A stretch of 64,000 nucleotides of DNA from Actinoplanes sp. L3-i22 (lineage in GTDB: Bacteria; Actinomycetota; Actinomycetes; Mycobacteriales; Micromonosporaceae). Under the pieces are notes generated by a model that was not told the DNA's origin, did no database searches, and worked only from the letters and a program-made list of their open reading frames with translations. A program made the position numbers and the translations under genes. The stretch is from NCBI RefSeq assembly GCF_019704555.1, contig NZ_AP024745.1:10467501-10531500 (forward strand). The letters run 5' to 3'. This document shows positions 43,194 through 52,596 of this stretch, one piece after another. Within the stretch, counting starts at the first letter, position 1. The number at the start of each line of letters is the position of its first letter.

Positions 43194-44090
43194 ATGCGAA
43201 CCCCCCGGACGATCGCTGTCGTCGCTCACCAGAACAAGACCCTCGGCGGCGGGCTGGACGAGCTGCGCCGCCGGCTCACCGCCCATGACATCAAGGACCT
43301 GCTCTGGTACGAGGTCCCGAAGAGCCGCAAAGCCCCGAAGCAGGTCCGCAAGGCGCTCCGCGGGAAACCGGACCTACTCGTCGTCTGGGGTGGTGACGGC
43401 ATGGTGCAGCGCACCCTGGACGTGGTCGCCGGCTCGTCCGTCCCGGTCGCGATCATGCCGGCCGGCACCGGCAACCTGTTCGCCGGCAACCTGGGCATCC
43501 CGACCGACCTGGAGAAGGCCGTCGAGATCGCCTTCGAGGGCGAGCACCGCCGCATCGACCTGGGCAAACTCAACGGCGAGCACTTCGCGGTGATGGCCGG
43601 CGTCGGCTTCGACGGCGCGATGATCAAGGACGCGGACGGCGCGCTCAAGGACCGGCTGGGCAAACTCGCGTACGTCTGGACCGGCATCCGCCACGTCGGC
43701 GGCGACGCGCCCCGCACGAAGATCAAGGTGGACGGCACCACCTGGTTCGACGACGACGCCAGCTGCGTCCTGATCGGCAACGTCGGCACGATCACCGGCG
43801 GCATCAAGGCCTTCGACGACGCCTCGCCCGAGGACGGCTGGCTCGACGTCGGCGTGGCGACCGCGCAGGGCGCGCTGCAGTGGGCGCGGGCGCTCGGCAC
43901 GATGGCGGTGGGACGGTCCGACAGTTCGCCGTTCGTGCGGACCACCCGGGCCCGCAAGATCGAGGTCAAGCTGGAGTCGAAGCTGGAGTACGAGCTCGAC
44001 GGCGGCGCCCGCACGCGCACCCGGCACTTCACCGCCTCGGTCGTCCCGTCGGCGGTGACGCTCTGCGTCCCCTCAGTGACTAATAACTGA
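43194..44090 (+). CDS. Diacylglycerol/lipid kinase family protein
   Basis: A protein of about 298 residues with the DAGK catalytic motif VWGGDGM (Thr is usual at the last position) and the MPAGTGNLFAGNL loop. The C-terminal domain is beta-rich, as in YegS/DgkB. It phosphorylates a lipid, possibly diacylglycerol. ATG 43194 is preferred to 43161, which adds a charged, atypical tail. Confidence 0.85.
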   Translation: MRTPRTIAVVAHQNKTLGGGLDELRRRLTAHDIKDLLWYEVPKSRKAPKQVRKALRGKPDLLVVWGGDGMVQRTLDVVAGSSVPVAIMPAGTGNLFAGNLGIPTDLEKAVEIAFEGEHRRIDLGKLNGEHFAVMAGVGFDGAMIKDADGALKDRLGKLAYVWTGIRHVGGDAPRTKIKVDGTTWFDDDASCVLIGNVGTITGGIKAFDDASPEDGWLDVGVATAQGALQWARALGTMAVGRSDSSPFVRTTRARKIEVKLESKLEYELDGGARTRTRHFTASVVPSAVTLCVPSVTNN

Positions 44091-44210
44091 CAGCGAGGTT
44101 CGTCGTCCCGCGCCGCGTTTTTGCCGGTATTTGCCCGAGAATCCTCTGGATTGCGGCGCGGGGTTGAGCCCAGACTGGCGGTTCATCAACCGACCGTCCC
44201 AGGGGTTCAC

Positions 44211-44426
44211 ATGAAGATCATCGGCACTCTGCTGGCCGCCGGCGTGGTACCCGTCCTCGCCTACCGCTTCGGACGCACGCAGGCGGCCTGGCAGGACGCG
44301 CGCAACGCGAAGCGGTCGCTGCGGCGGGATCGTCGCACCGCCTGGTCGCACACCGCCCGATTAGCCGTCGGCGCGGCCCTGTTGCTGGCCGGGCTCACGG
44401 CCGCGGCCTTCGACCTGGCTCGCTGA
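44211..44426 (+). CDS. Small two-helix membrane protein
   Basis: A 71-residue product. One hydrophobic stretch at residues 3-18, a basic loop (KRSLRRDRR) and a second helix at 49-67 suggest a hairpin in the membrane. AGGGG lies upstream of the ATG. No family was recognised. Confidence 0.55.
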   Translation: MKIIGTLLAAGVVPVLAYRFGRTQAAWQDARNAKRSLRRDRRTAWSHTARLAVGAALLLAGLTAAAFDLAR

Positions 44427-44470
44427 GCACCATCGGCCGGCGCAGTTCCGCGGATCGTGCCGGGTCGGCG

Positions 44471-45961
44471 GTGGCGGCCGCTTCGGCCCGGCCGTCAAAT
44501 GCGGTCGCGCGCCGCCGGCACCCGCCGATACCGTCACCCCGTTCACGCCCCTCGGAACGGAGCCCGGTCATAACGGAGTGGCACTACGAACCGCCCGGCA
44601 CCACCCTCGGCGCCCTGCAGCGCGGCCTCGGCCGCGGCCTGGCCGCCGCCCGGCGCGAGCAGGCGACCGACCTGGTCCTGATCTGCCTGCGCCGCGACCA
44701 CCGGTGGTACTGGCTGATCGACCAGCGGGCGCTGTACCTGGCCAGGCTGGTCCGCGGCCTCAAGATCCCGACCGCCGCCCTGCTCGACATCCTGCACAAC
44801 CCGGGCGAAACCGGCGACAACGCGGTCGACAATGTCACCGAGGTCCTGATCACGCTCGCCCGCGGCGGCCGAAAATCGGCGATCAAAGGCCTGCGACGGT
44901 ACGTCGAAACCGGCCCGGAGTGGGTCGACGTGCTCGAGCAGGTCGCCGCGGACCTGCCCCGCTCGACCTGGCACGACCTGCTCCCGATCGTCCGGGCCCG
45001 GCTGGCGTCCGACCCGCCCGAGCCGGCGGATCCCGGCGACCCCGAACCCTGGCTGAAGCGCCGGCCACCGCTCTGGGGCGCCTCGCCGTGGGTCGACTGG
45101 GCCGCGGCGGACGAGTCGATCGCCGCCCGGGTCGCCGAGTTTCCGCGGCTGCCGGGTCCCGGCCGGCCGCTGCGGGACGTCCCCACCGCGGACCTGCTGG
45201 CCATGGTCACCGGCGGCGAGCAGCAGGCGGACGCGCTACGCGAGCTGAACCGCCGCGGCCCGCACCCGGAACTCCTCGCCGTCGCCGATCACCTCAACCG
45301 GCGCGAGCTGGCCGGACCGGTCGCCGACGCCTTCGAGCACCTCGGCGCCGCGGCCGTCCCGGTCGCCCGCTCGTGGGCCACGCCCCTCCGCACCTCCCCC
45401 GCCCACGCCGCCGGCGAACAGCCGGCCTGTTCGCCGTCGGCCGGTTCGCCGCCGGCCGGTTCGGCGTCGGCCAGTTCGGCGTCGCCCGGTTCGCCGCCGG
45501 CCAGTTCGCCGCCGGTCTATTCGCCGCTGGTCTGGACGGCCTGGCGGGTCCTCGCCGAGCACGGTGACGAGACGGATCTGCCCGCTCTGCAGGCCGCCTG
45601 GGACTGGCTCGACCTGCGGCGGGACGACCTCTGCGGCTACCAGGACCTGGCCGCCGGCGTGGCCCGGATCGGCGGCCCGGCGGCGATGGCGATGCTCCCC
45701 CGGATCCGCCGTGCCTGGTTCAGTCCGCACAGCTACGAGCGCGTGGCCTACCTGCGGGCCGTCTTCGCCCTCGCCCCGGAGACCGCCGGGAACCTGCTCC
45801 GCGAGGGCCTGTTCGACGCCGAGCCGCGGGTCCGCGAGTTCGCCGCCGCCCACGTCCCGCTCGACGACCGGAGCCGCTCCATCCTGGCCTGGCTCCAGAA
45901 CGACCGGCTGGAGCCCTCCGAGGTCCGAGCCGCCGCTGCCGCCCGCCTCCAGGACCCCTGA
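44471..45961 (+). CDS. HEAT-like repeat protein
   Basis: A protein of up to 496 residues, mainly helical, with HEAT-like segments in the C-terminal third (WRVLAEHGDETDLPALQ, then VARIGGPAAMAMLPRI). The N-terminus reads EWHYEPPGTTLGALQRGLGRG. A Ser/Pro-rich insert near 315-355 is encoded by 15-bp DNA repeats. The GTG at 44471 is the only in-frame start found and the first 30 residues look non-native, so the true start is uncertain. Its function is unknown. Confidence 0.6.
   Translation: MAAASARPSNAVARRRHPPIPSPRSRPSERSPVITEWHYEPPGTTLGALQRGLGRGLAAARREQATDLVLICLRRDHRWYWLIDQRALYLARLVRGLKIPTAALLDILHNPGETGDNAVDNVTEVLITLARGGRKSAIKGLRRYVETGPEWVDVLEQVAADLPRSTWHDLLPIVRARLASDPPEPADPGDPEPWLKRRPPLWGASPWVDWAAADESIAARVAEFPRLPGPGRPLRDVPTADLLAMVTGGEQQADALRELNRRGPHPELLAVADHLNRRELAGPVADAFEHLGAAAVPVARSWATPLRTSPAHAAGEQPACSPSAGSPPAGSASASSASPGSPPASSPPVYSPLVWTAWRVLAEHGDETDLPALQAAWDWLDLRRDDLCGYQDLAAGVARIGGPAAMAMLPRIRRAWFSPHSYERVAYLRAVFALAPETAGNLLREGLFDAEPRVREFAAAHVPLDDRSRSILAWLQNDRLEPSEVRAAAAARLQDP
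45422..45533. repeat. 15-bp tandem repeat inside the HEAT-like gene
   Basis: About seven variants of GGTTCGCCGCCGGCC occur every 15 bp, in frame, coding a Ser/Pro/Ala/Gly pentapeptide series. This would let linker length vary by slippage without a frameshift. Confidence 0.75.
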
Positions 45962-45978
45962 TTCATCTGCTCGCCCAC

Positions 45979-46086
45979 GCCGAGCCGCGGCCGGGCCTGG
46001 ACCCGGCAACCGGCTCGCGTGGGTCCTTTCGCCGCGCCGAGCCGCGGCCGGGCCTGGCGTGGCCGCCGGCTCGCGTGGGTCCTTTG
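45979..46086. repeat. Two 51-bp direct repeats, period 57 bp
   Basis: GCCGAGCCGCGGCCGGGCCT starts at 45979 and again at 46036. Both copies end in CCGGCTCGCGTGGGTCCTTT. Each copy can fold through CGAGCC/GGCTCG and ends in TTT, so they may be tandem terminators of the HEAT-like gene. Confidence 0.6.
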
Positions 46087-46292
46087 AAACCGCAACCACC
46101 CACGGACATCGCCCTGGAGGGCCTCGCGTTCTGGGCGCCCCGGCGCCCTTGCGGGGCCCGGAAGGGTCCCCGCGGGAGCGACGATCAGTTATTGGCCGCA
46201 GCGTAGGCAATGAAGAACTTGAAGTTGATCTTCAAAGGCCTACCCGGCGCCGGGGTCAGCGAGCCAGGATCGCTCCGGCCGGGTGGCGGAGG

Positions 46293-47393
46293 CTAGGCGA
46301 TCTGCTGCCACCAGCCGTCGACCGGCGGCGGGTTGTCGACGTCGACGCGCTCGCCGGGGCGGGGGATGGCCAGCTGGACGCCGCGGGCCTTGGCCTCGCT
46401 CCAGGTGCGGTCGGCGGGCTCGGACCAGTCGTGCAGGGCCAGGTTGAAGGTGGCCCAGTGGACCGGGATCATCAGGCCGCCACGGACGTCGACGTGCACC
46501 GAGACGCCGTCCTCCGGGATCATGTGGATGTCCGGCCAGGCGTCGCCGTAGGCGCCGACCTGGACCAGCGTGACGTCGAACGGGCCGTGCTCCGCGCCGA
46601 TCCCGGCGAAGCCCGGGAAGTAGCCGGTGTCGCCGGAGTAGAACGCGCGGCGGGTCGGGCCCTTGATCACCCAGCTGGCCCAGAGGGTCTCGTCGCGGTT
46701 GAAGCCGCGGCCGGAGAAGTGCCGGGCCGGGGTCGCGATCAGCTCCAGCGTGCCGATCCGGTGGGACTCGTTCCAGTCCAGCTCGATGATCCGGGTCGAC
46801 GGGACGCCCCAGTGCTCCAGGTGCGCGCCGACGCCGAGCGGGACCAGGAACGGGGCGGCCTGCAGGTCCACCAGGTTCTGGATCGAATCCATGTCCAGGT
46901 GGTCGTAGTGGTCGTGGGAGATCAGGATCGCGTCCAGCGGGGGCAGCTCGCGCAGCGGCGCCGGCGGCTGGTGCAGGCGGCGCGGACCGGTCAGCCGGGA
47001 CGGGGAGCAGCGCTCGCTCCACACCGGGTCGAGCAGGACGCGGCGGCCCTCGATCTCGACCAGGGCGGACGAGTGCCCGTACCAGGTGACGTGCAGGCCG
47101 TCCGGGGCCGGCGGGGCCGGGGTGAGCACCGGGACCGGCAGGTGCGGGCGGCGGGTGTCCCGATCGGTCATCGCCGCGACGAACAGCCGGGGCATGGACG
47201 CCGCGGCCACCTCGGTGGCCGGGACCGTGTTGCGGAACTTTCCGCCGGAGAACTGCGGGGAGGACTCCATCCGGGCGCGGCGCGCTCCGCGCGCCTTCGC
47301 GCCCATCTGGGCAGGAAGGTCGCGAGCGGCCCAGACCGCCGCGGCGCCGAGTGCCAGAGCCACCACTGTACGGGTACGAACACGCTTCGCCAT
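46293..47393 (-). CDS. Metallo-beta-lactamase-fold hydrolase (NAPE-PLD-like)
   Basis: A 366-residue protein whose N-terminus is hydrophobic (VVALALGAAAVWAARDLP) and may anchor it to the membrane. The metal site is SHDHYDHLD, with YSGDTGYFP and PVHWATFN later. This pattern matches the UlaG/NAPE-phospholipase D group, which cleaves phosphodiesters or lactones. The ATG at 47393 begins the leader; the longer upstream frame overlaps the divergent promoter. Confidence 0.85.
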   Translation of the reverse strand: MAKRVRTRTVVALALGAAAVWAARDLPAQMGAKARGARRARMESSPQFSGGKFRNTVPATEVAAASMPRLFVAAMTDRDTRRPHLPVPVLTPAPPAPDGLHVTWYGHSSALVEIEGRRVLLDPVWSERCSPSRLTGPRRLHQPPAPLRELPPLDAILISHDHYDHLDMDSIQNLVDLQAAPFLVPLGVGAHLEHWGVPSTRIIELDWNESHRIGTLELIATPARHFSGRGFNRDETLWASWVIKGPTRRAFYSGDTGYFPGFAGIGAEHGPFDVTLVQVGAYGDAWPDIHMIPEDGVSVHVDVRGGLMIPVHWATFNLALHDWSEPADRTWSEAKARGVQLAIPRPGERVDVDNPPPVDGWWQQIA

Positions 47394-47481
47394 GTGACCA
47401 GTCTGACCCGAGCCGGGCCTCCGCGCCCAGCGCCTCCCTGAGCCGGCCCTCAGCTTGTGACGGGTATGACACACTGCCGCC

Positions 47482-48060
47482 GTGACGATCGATACTCTCC
47501 AGCAGCAGACGCAGCTCATCGTGCGTCAGCGCATCCGTTTGATGGTGAATCAGTACGAGGTGCACGCAGTCACCCCGGACGGCCAGGAGGCCGGTGTCCT
47601 CGCCTTCGCCCAGCAGAAGCGGCTGGCGTTCAAGGAGCAGGTCACCCTCTACGCCGACGACACCAAGCAGGTTCCGGTGCTCGGCTTCAAGGCGCGTCAG
47701 GTCCTCGACCTGGGCGCCACCTACGACGTGTTCGACGCGGCCGGCACCCCGATCGGCCTGTTCCGCAAGAAGTTCGGCGCCTCGCTGCTGCGCTCCACCT
47801 GGGTGGTCGAGCAGCCGGGCTGGCCCGAGATCGTCGGCCAGGAGCGGAACCAGTTCGTGGCGCTGCTGCGCCGCTTCGTGGACTCCCTGTCCTGGCTGCC
47901 GTACCACTTCGACTTCGAGATCGACGGGCGCGTGGCGTTCTCGGTGGAGCGCAAGTGGGGCCTGCGGGACACCTACAACGTGACCATCAACGAGCCGAAC
48001 CTGGACCGCCGCCTGGTCACCGCGATGGCCGTCGGACTGGACGCGCTGCAGTCCCGGTAA
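47482..48060 (+). CDS. LURP-one-related (scramblase-like fold) protein
   Basis: A 192-residue beta-rich protein with tubby/LOR-like features: QYEVHAVTPDGQEAG, FRKKFGASLLRSTW and FEIDGRVAFSVERKWG. Members are often annotated phospholipid-scramblase-related, with unknown role in bacteria. The GTG start lies 88 nt from the divergent MBL-fold gene. Confidence 0.75.
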   Translation: MTIDTLQQQTQLIVRQRIRLMVNQYEVHAVTPDGQEAGVLAFAQQKRLAFKEQVTLYADDTKQVPVLGFKARQVLDLGATYDVFDAAGTPIGLFRKKFGASLLRSTWVVEQPGWPEIVGQERNQFVALLRRFVDSLSWLPYHFDFEIDGRVAFSVERKWGLRDTYNVTINEPNLDRRLVTAMAVGLDALQSR

Positions 48061-48070
48061 CCTTCGCCGC

Positions 48071-49537
48071 ATGGACGATCCCCGGGCTCATCGGCTCTTC
48101 GGCGACAGCACCACAGCCCCCGGTGACCTTGCCTTCAGCCCCTTCCGGGTCGATCGGGACCGGATCGTCAGTTCGCCCTTCTTCGCCCGCCTCGCCGGGG
48201 TCACTCAGGTGATCAGCCCCGGCGGGGCCGGCCTGCTGGTGCACAACCGGCTCACGCACAGTCTCAAGGTCGCCCAGGTGGCGCGGGCGATCGCCGAGCG
48301 GATCCAGGCCGGCGACGCGGAGTTGACCGAGAAACTCGGCGGCTGCGACCCGGACGTGGTGGAGGCCGCCGCGCTCGCCCACGACCTGGGGCACCCGCCG
48401 TTCGGGCATCTCGGTGAGCGGGTGCTGGACCGGCTGGCCCGGCAGCGGCTCGGGCTCGGCGACGGGTTCGAGGGCAACGCCCAGTCGTACCGGATCGTGA
48501 CCAGCACCGAGATCCGCGGGCAGGCCACCATCGGGCTGAACCTGACGAACGCCGTCCGGGCGGCGATCCTGAAGTACCCGTGGACCCGGCACGGGCATCC
48601 CGACCCGCATCCGCGGTTCATGGATCCGCCGCCGCGCGGCGCGGCGGTCCATCCCGACGATCCGGCGGCCGGTTCGGCCAAGTTCGGGGCCTATTCGACC
48701 GAGATCAACGACGTCCGGGCGGCGCGCCTCCCGTTCGCCGGCCGGGTCGCCGACTGGCAGCAGACCGTCGAGGCGTCGGTGATGGACACCGCGGACGACA
48801 TCGCGTACGCCATCCATGATCTGGAAGATGTGCACCGGGTCGGCGTTCTGCAGCAGGGCGCGGTGGCCACCGAGCTGATGGCCTGGCTGCGCTGGGGGCC
48901 GGACAGCGACCCGGGACGGGCCGGCGGCGCGATCGAGTCGCTGCGCCGCAGCCTGCACCGCAAGGAGGGCTGGATCGCCGACGACAGCGCGTTCGCCGAC
49001 GCGGTCGAGCTGGTCCGGGCCGAGCTGGTGGACGGGCTGCTGGCCCAGCCGTTCGACGGGTCGGTGCAGGCCGAGGCGCGGGTCGCGGCGTTCTCGGCGA
49101 CCTGGACCCGGCGGCTGGTCGACTCGGCGGAGCTGACCGAGCAGGCGGCGGTCCGCAGCGGGCACGTGCAACTGGCCGTGGCGCAGTGGCACGAGGTGCA
49201 GATCCTCAAGTTCGTGCAGAACCGGTTCGTGCTGGCCCGGCCGGACCTCGCGCTGCACCAGCGCGGTCAGGGGCGGCTGCTGTCCACGCTGGTGGAGGCG
49301 CTGATGGCCTGGCTGACCGACCCGGACGAGGAGGATCGGCTGCCCCGCCGGCTGCGGGATCTGGTCGAGCTGGCCGAGGCCGAGCTGCCGGCCGGCACGC
49401 CGGACCGGGCCGGCCAGGCGCGCGGGCGCGCGGTGATCGACTTCGTGGCCGGGCTGACCGACAGCCAGGCGGTGGGCCTGATGGACGCGCTGTCCGGCCG
49501 GTCCCGGCAACTCTGGACCGACGCGTTCGTGCTCTAG
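48071..49537 (+). CDS. dgt: dGTPase-like HD-domain dNTP triphosphohydrolase
   Basis: A 488-residue HD-domain protein with HNRLTHSLKV, the metal-binding AHDLGHPPFGH, and VMDTADDIAYAIHDLED further on. This is the full set for deoxyguanosinetriphosphate triphosphohydrolase relatives, which control dNTP pools. TAACCT overlaps the stop of the preceding gene and lies 6 nt before the ATG, so it may have its own leaderless promoter. Confidence 0.9.
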   Translation: MDDPRAHRLFGDSTTAPGDLAFSPFRVDRDRIVSSPFFARLAGVTQVISPGGAGLLVHNRLTHSLKVAQVARAIAERIQAGDAELTEKLGGCDPDVVEAAALAHDLGHPPFGHLGERVLDRLARQRLGLGDGFEGNAQSYRIVTSTEIRGQATIGLNLTNAVRAAILKYPWTRHGHPDPHPRFMDPPPRGAAVHPDDPAAGSAKFGAYSTEINDVRAARLPFAGRVADWQQTVEASVMDTADDIAYAIHDLEDVHRVGVLQQGAVATELMAWLRWGPDSDPGRAGGAIESLRRSLHRKEGWIADDSAFADAVELVRAELVDGLLAQPFDGSVQAEARVAAFSATWTRRLVDSAELTEQAAVRSGHVQLAVAQWHEVQILKFVQNRFVLARPDLALHQRGQGRLLSTLVEALMAWLTDPDEEDRLPRRLRDLVELAEAELPAGTPDRAGQARGRAVIDFVAGLTDSQAVGLMDALSGRSRQLWTDAFVL

Positions 49538-49540
49538 GCC

Positions 49541-50218
49541 CTAGGACTTACCGGCCCGCTTGATCCGGGAGCGGAGCACCCGGGTGGCCAGCGGGCCCAG
49601 CTCGTCCATCACCTCGATCAGCACCGCGAGCTGGTCGAGCGCGTCCAGCGCCTGCCGGCCACCGGCCGGGTCGATCCCCTCGTAGAGCTCCAGCCCCACG
49701 AACGCCGACGAGATCGCCCGGGCCAGCCCCGGCACGTCGGCGACCTCGGCGATCGGCGAGCCGGCCAGCACCCGGCGCAGCACCGCCTCGATCTCGTCGG
49801 TCCACAGCTGGAACGTCTCCCGCATCGGCTCGGCCAGCCGCTCGTTGCTCTGCGCGGCCGCGAGCGTCTGGGCCAGCACCGACACGTTGCCCTGGGCCAG
49901 CTCGGCGGTGTGCAGGTCCCGGCCCACCTGGAGCAGCTCGCGCAGCGACGTGACGGCGGCGAACCGGTCCGCGTAGTACGCCACCCGCTGCTCGGTCGCC
50001 TGCCGGCAGGCCGCGCCGAGCAGCTCGTCGACCGAGCCGAAGTGGTAGAAGACCAGCGCCTGGTTGGCCCCGGCGGCGGCCGCGATGGTCCGGGCCGACG
50101 CGCCGGTCACGCCGTGCTCGCGCAGGGCGGTCAGCGCCCCGTCGAGCAGGCGCTGCTTGGTGTCGGCCTTCTTCAGCGGTTCGTTGTGCAACGGCTCGCT
50201 CTTCAACGGCTCGCTCAC
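49541..50218 (-). CDS. TetR-family regulator, likely controlling its own operon
   Basis: A 225-residue regulator. After a charged 18-residue tail comes a TetR HTH (TKQRLLDGALTALREHG, then ASARTIAAAAGANQALVFYHF). The rest is a helical ligand domain. It is the last gene of a three-gene unit and overlaps its neighbour by GTGA. The unit's promoter carries two matching 18-bp dyads, so this protein is their obvious candidate ligand. Confidence 0.85.
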   Translation of the reverse strand: MSEPLKSEPLHNEPLKKADTKQRLLDGALTALREHGVTGASARTIAAAAGANQALVFYHFGSVDELLGAACRQATEQRVAYYADRFAAVTSLRELLQVGRDLHTAELAQGNVSVLAQTLAAAQSNERLAEPMRETFQLWTDEIEAVLRRVLAGSPIAEVADVPGLARAISSAFVGLELYEGIDPAGGRQALDALDQLAVLIEVMDELGPLATRVLRSRIKRAGKS

Positions 50219-51618
50219 CTGACTCCTCCGGCGGGGTGCGGCGGGGCGATCTGGGCATCGACGATCAACTGTGCCAGGCGATTCACGATCGGAAAATTCA
50301 AGATCCAGCCGACGTACGCCCAGAGCAGTCCCAGATGGTCGAACGCGGACGCCACGGCCGCCACCCCGGACGCCGAGTATCCGTCATCGGCGGCGTAGCG
50401 GGCACGCCACAGCGGGGTCGGATACGTCGCGGCGGACACGATGGTCAACCGTACGGGCGCACGCAGCGCCACGAAGTCCCGGGTCGCCGCGCACGGCCCG
50501 CAGTCGTCGTCCAGCCAGAGCCGGGCCTCGACGGTCGCGTAGGGCCGCCGGCGGGGCCACCAGTCACGGACCTGCCGTCGATAGTCGACCCACCGCTCGC
50601 CGTGCCGTTCCCGCAGGTCGTCGCGCTCGTGCGGGGCGGCGGTCCCGACCAGGAAGACGACCGTGGCGGCGACCACCACGGCCAGGGCCGGACTGCGCGT
50701 GACCACGGCCAGCAGGGCCAGCAGCAGGACCGCGCTGAGCTGCATGGGGTTGGCGACGTACGCGTACGGGCCGGTGGTGACCAGGCGTCGCGGCGGGTCC
50801 CAGGGGAACGGGGTGCCGGCACCGCGTACGGCGAGCTCCCGGACCGCGGCCAGCGCCGGAACCGCGACCGCGGCCGCCACCTGGGCCAGAGCGGACAGCG
50901 CGGGTCCGGGCAGGCTGCCCAGGTGCGCCCAGCTCCCGTCGCCGAGCGTGAAGATCGCGGTGGGCAGCAGCCAGAGGATCAGGCCGGCGAAGACCGCGAT
51001 CTGCAGCCCGACCCGGGCGAACAGGTGCCGCCGGGTCGCCGTCCAGCGGCCCAGCAGCTGGGCCGGCAGCGCCACCGTGGCCAGGCCGAACAGGTCGCCG
51101 AGCCACCAGTGCTGGCCGAGGTGGACCAGCGGGTCCAGGGCCGGCATGGCGATCAGGTCCAGCCAGAACAGCAGGCCGAGGGTGATCGGGAGCGGCAGCC
51201 AGCGGTGGAGCAGCACCGGGAGTGGGCCCCAGAGGGCCGCCCAGCCCAGCCAGAGATCGACCGGCATGCCCCGGAAGGAGCCGTCCACCTGGGCGAAGGT
51301 GTACCAGCCGGGGTTGATCTCGTCGAGCACGGCGATGCCGACCGCCGCGGCGATGAACGCCAGGGCGGCGCCACTCTTCTCCCGGCCCACCGCGTCGTCC
51401 GTCCCTTGGCCTGCCGCGACGTCCGCCCCTTGGCCCGCCGCCCCTTGGCCCGCCGCCCCTTGGCCCGCCGCCCCGCGGCCCGCTGCGCCTTTCGCCCCGC
51501 GGCCCGCTGCGCCTTTCGCCCCGCGGCCCGCTGCGGCGGGTTTTTGCCGGGCTGTTGCGGCCGCTGCCAGCACGGCGGCGGCCGGGAGCAGCAGGGCCAG
51601 GTAGCGGGCCAGGATCAT
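50215..51618 (-). CDS. Membrane methyltransferase (ICMT/PEMT-like) with C-terminal DCC-type domain
   Basis: A 467-residue membrane protein of about ten helices. RLVTTGPYAYVANPMQLSA and HERDDLRERHGERWVDYRR match isoprenylcysteine/phospholipid methyltransferase motifs. The C-terminal 90 residues hold LWLDDDCGPC, the DCC-type thiol motif. Near residues 33-66 a run of GRGAKGAA/GQGAAGQ units is coded by DNA repeats. The ATG overlaps the upstream stop (ATGA). Confidence 0.75.
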   Translation of the reverse strand: MILARYLALLLPAAAVLAAAATARQKPAAAGRGAKGAAGRGAKGAAGRGAAGQGAAGQGAAGQGADVAAGQGTDDAVGREKSGAALAFIAAAVGIAVLDEINPGWYTFAQVDGSFRGMPVDLWLGWAALWGPLPVLLHRWLPLPITLGLLFWLDLIAMPALDPLVHLGQHWWLGDLFGLATVALPAQLLGRWTATRRHLFARVGLQIAVFAGLILWLLPTAIFTLGDGSWAHLGSLPGPALSALAQVAAAVAVPALAAVRELAVRGAGTPFPWDPPRRLVTTGPYAYVANPMQLSAVLLLALLAVVTRSPALAVVVAATVVFLVGTAAPHERDDLRERHGERWVDYRRQVRDWWPRRRPYATVEARLWLDDDCGPCAATRDFVALRAPVRLTIVSAATYPTPLWRARYAADDGYSASGVAAVASAFDHLGLLWAYVGWILNFPIVNRLAQLIVDAQIAPPHPAGGVR

Positions 51619-52508
51619 CGCAGCGCCAGCATGTCGAGCAGGTGGCCGGCGCCGGCGTGCATGAAGCCGTCCTGGAGCGGCCCGAAATACCACGACGGGT
51701 CGAGCCCACGCCGGTAGTCGATGTGCAGCGTGACAGCCGTCCCGCCGGCCACCGCGTGCCAGCTGAGCGTGGCGTCCCGCATGCCGACCCAGCGGTCGGT
51801 GATCGACGTGTCCTCGACGACCGTCCAGGTGACCCGCGCCGGCCCGGACTCCCCGACCTCGGTCACGATGTCGCCGCCCGGGCCGTGCGAGCTGCCGTGA
51901 TAGGCGAACGTCCAGCGATCCCCCGGCTCCAGGCCGGCGCCGTGCACGTGCTCCGGCATCGGCACGCCGAGCAGCCGCAACGGCAGCGATCGGGTGGCCA
52001 CCGGCTGCGGGCCGGCCTCGAGCATCGTCCGCACCCGCTCCGGGGCGAGCGCGACCACCCGGGTGACCTCGACCGACTGGTCCGGGTGCACCCGCCAGTC
52101 CGCGCTGGTCCCCTCGACGCTGCCGACCAGCAACAACGGCAATGGGAGCACGGCCAGCGTCTTCGCGCCGCCCTTCTTGACCGCCTGCACGCCGGCGGTC
52201 GCGATGTGCGCGACCAGGTAGACCAGCGGGGCGGCCAGCAGGACGCAGATGGCGCCCTCGTGCAGCCAGACCGCGGACAGCAGCAGGGCGATCGTGGTGA
52301 TCCGGAAGGTCCGGCCGTGCGCGCTCCGGCCCGGGGTCAGGGCCAGTGTCACCGCCAGCAGGATCGGGAACGCCACGAAGACGGCGGCACTGTCGGCCCG
52401 CCCGGAGCGGACGGTGACCACGAACGCGGCGACCCCGATCACGGCGATTATCCCGGCCAGCCACCAGTTGGCCGGCCGGATCCGCGGCAACTCGTCCTCG
52501 TCCGGCAC
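51615..52508 (-). CDS. Membrane protein with SRPBCC-type lipid-binding domain
   Basis: A 297-residue product with four helices in the first 130 residues. A START/SRPBCC-like cytoplasmic domain follows (WRVHPDQSVEVTRVVALAPERV, then HIDYRRGLDPSWYFGPLQDGFM). The GTG at 52508 has AGGGAG 8 nt upstream and lies inside the TetR-controlled transcript. The longer upstream frame crosses the operators and is rejected. A lipid or polyketide ligand is possible. Confidence 0.75.
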   Translation of the reverse strand: MPDEDELPRIRPANWWLAGIIAVIGVAAFVVTVRSGRADSAAVFVAFPILLAVTLALTPGRSAHGRTFRITTIALLLSAVWLHEGAICVLLAAPLVYLVAHIATAGVQAVKKGGAKTLAVLPLPLLLVGSVEGTSADWRVHPDQSVEVTRVVALAPERVRTMLEAGPQPVATRSLPLRLLGVPMPEHVHGAGLEPGDRWTFAYHGSSHGPGGDIVTEVGESGPARVTWTVVEDTSITDRWVGMRDATLSWHAVAGGTAVTLHIDYRRGLDPSWYFGPLQDGFMHAGAGHLLDMLALR

Positions 52509-52544
52509 GTGTTTCTCCCTATGGTCGTGAGCGGCCACCCCCCG

Positions 52545-52596
52545 TTTGAGCGACCGCTCAAATCGAAGCCTAGACGAATTTAAGCAACTGCTCAAG
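52545..52596 (-). promoter_or_regulatory. TetR-regulated promoter with two 18-bp operators
   Basis: Operator 1, TTTGAGCGACCGCTCAAA (52545-52562), is a perfect dyad. Operator 2, TTTAAGCAACTGCTCAAG (52579-52596), is a close variant with centres 34 bp apart. On the minus strand -35 TTGAGC (52590-52595) lies in operator 2. A 17-nt spacer and -10 TAGGCT (52567-52572) follow, and the start site falls in operator 1. Confidence 0.75.

Noticed and set aside
46210..46296. 28-codon plus-strand frame beginning MKNLKLIFKG
   Set aside because: It lacks a clear ribosome site, ends inside the convergent MBL-fold gene, and coincides with a small hairpin at 46219-46235.
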